Source: Nitrosovibrio sp. Nv4 (GTDB taxonomy: Bacteria; Pseudomonadota; Gammaproteobacteria; Burkholderiales; SG8-39). From it: DNA of 34,661 bases. Both the position numbers and the translations under genes were made by a program. Positions 34,557 to 34,661 of this stretch are shown here, in pieces (the first letter of the stretch is position 1; every line of letters begins with the position of its first letter). The notes beneath the pieces were generated by a model, which saw only the letters and a list, made by a program, of their open reading frames with translations, had not been told where the DNA came from and searched no databases. The DNA is taken from NCBI GenBank assembly GCA_945906765.1, contig CAMDRF010000027.1, positions 1-34,661 on the forward strand, written 5' to 3'.

Positions 34557-34661
34557 GCCCGAGTTTGATCCACCCGGAGGCCGAATTCGTCGAAGAAGCG
34601 GACGTTGGGGCAATTCGCCGGAGGGACAGCGGCGCTGCGCGCGGCGAGCCGCGCGCGACAC
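34553..34661 (-). CDS. C-terminus of an unrecognised gene at the right edge
   Basis: A minus-strand frame open to the window edge reads CPNVRFFDEFGLRVDQTRA before a stop that overlaps the next ATG (ATGA). That overlap is the usual sign of a translationally coupled upstream gene. I do not recognise the 35 visible residues. If real, it was the partner of the MIP18-family gene. Confidence 0.35.
   Translation of the reverse strand, partial: CRARLAARSAAVPPANCPNVRFFDEFGLRVDQTRA

Noticed and set aside
26500-34661. Chromosomal integron with TA cassettes
   Set aside because: Dense TA genes suggested an integron, and GTTAAAC at 27884-27890 resembles one attC half-site. No matching partner half-site, regular cassette spacing or integrase gene was found.

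Overview
The window is GC-rich chromosomal DNA that looks betaproteobacterial. The evidence is a canonical mraZ-to-ftsZ division and cell-wall (dcw) cluster, a TctC/Bug-type periplasmic binding protein, a LemA-TPM-TPM gene trio, and a beta-type FtsZ tail (DIPAFLRKQAD). I cannot name a species. The left half is orderly core genome. The right 8 kb is accessory DNA full of gene remnants.

Layout. 1-2.3 kb: the 3' end of an Ldh_2-type dehydrogenase, a LemA lipoprotein and two TPM-domain proteins. 2.3-4.0 kb (minus): an IlvD/Edd sugar-acid dehydratase. 4.0-6.4 kb: an MlaE-like permease, an MlaD/MCE protein and a small lipoprotein, with no MlaF ATPase in the operon. 6.5-7.3 kb: an intact toxin-antitoxin (TA) pair with a ParE-like toxin. 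7.3-8.7 kb (minus): a two-subunit 3-oxoacid CoA-transferase followed by a short HMG-CoA-lyase-like C-terminal fragment. 8.7-9.0 kb: an AT-rich divergent control region with a MraZ-type operator. 9.0-26.5 kb: mraZ-rsmH-ftsL-ftsI-murE-murF-mraY-murD-ftsW-murG-murC-murB-ddl-ftsQ-ftsA-ftsZ, nearly all joined by 1-14 base stop/start overlaps, ending in a hairpin terminator. The lpxC gene often found next is absent.

26.5-34.6 kb is a graveyard of mobile and defence genes. It holds two near-identical NadS/HigA2-type antitoxins (a 308-bp direct repeat), one intact higBA pair, an RHH-type antitoxin with a ParE remnant, a yefM-yoeB pair whose toxin has lost its start codon, vapBC remnants, a RES-toxin tail, and hicB with a hicA that keeps only its two ends. 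It also holds a frameshifted TOTE-type primase-helicase gene, an IS110 transposase fragment, a DUF4143 ATPase fragment, an intact tctC, a truncated E1-alpha dehydrogenase and a chimeric MIP18-family fragment.

The clearest pattern is that antitoxin genes are mostly complete while partner toxins have internal deletions, truncations or a lost start. Three of these TA loci share one control design: a -35/17 bp/-10 promoter, an inverted repeat inside or spanning the spacer, and a predicted transcription start on the toxin's first codon (leaderless mRNA). MurE also appears to start at a non-canonical ATT codon. Family names come from recognising protein motifs by eye; no searches were run.
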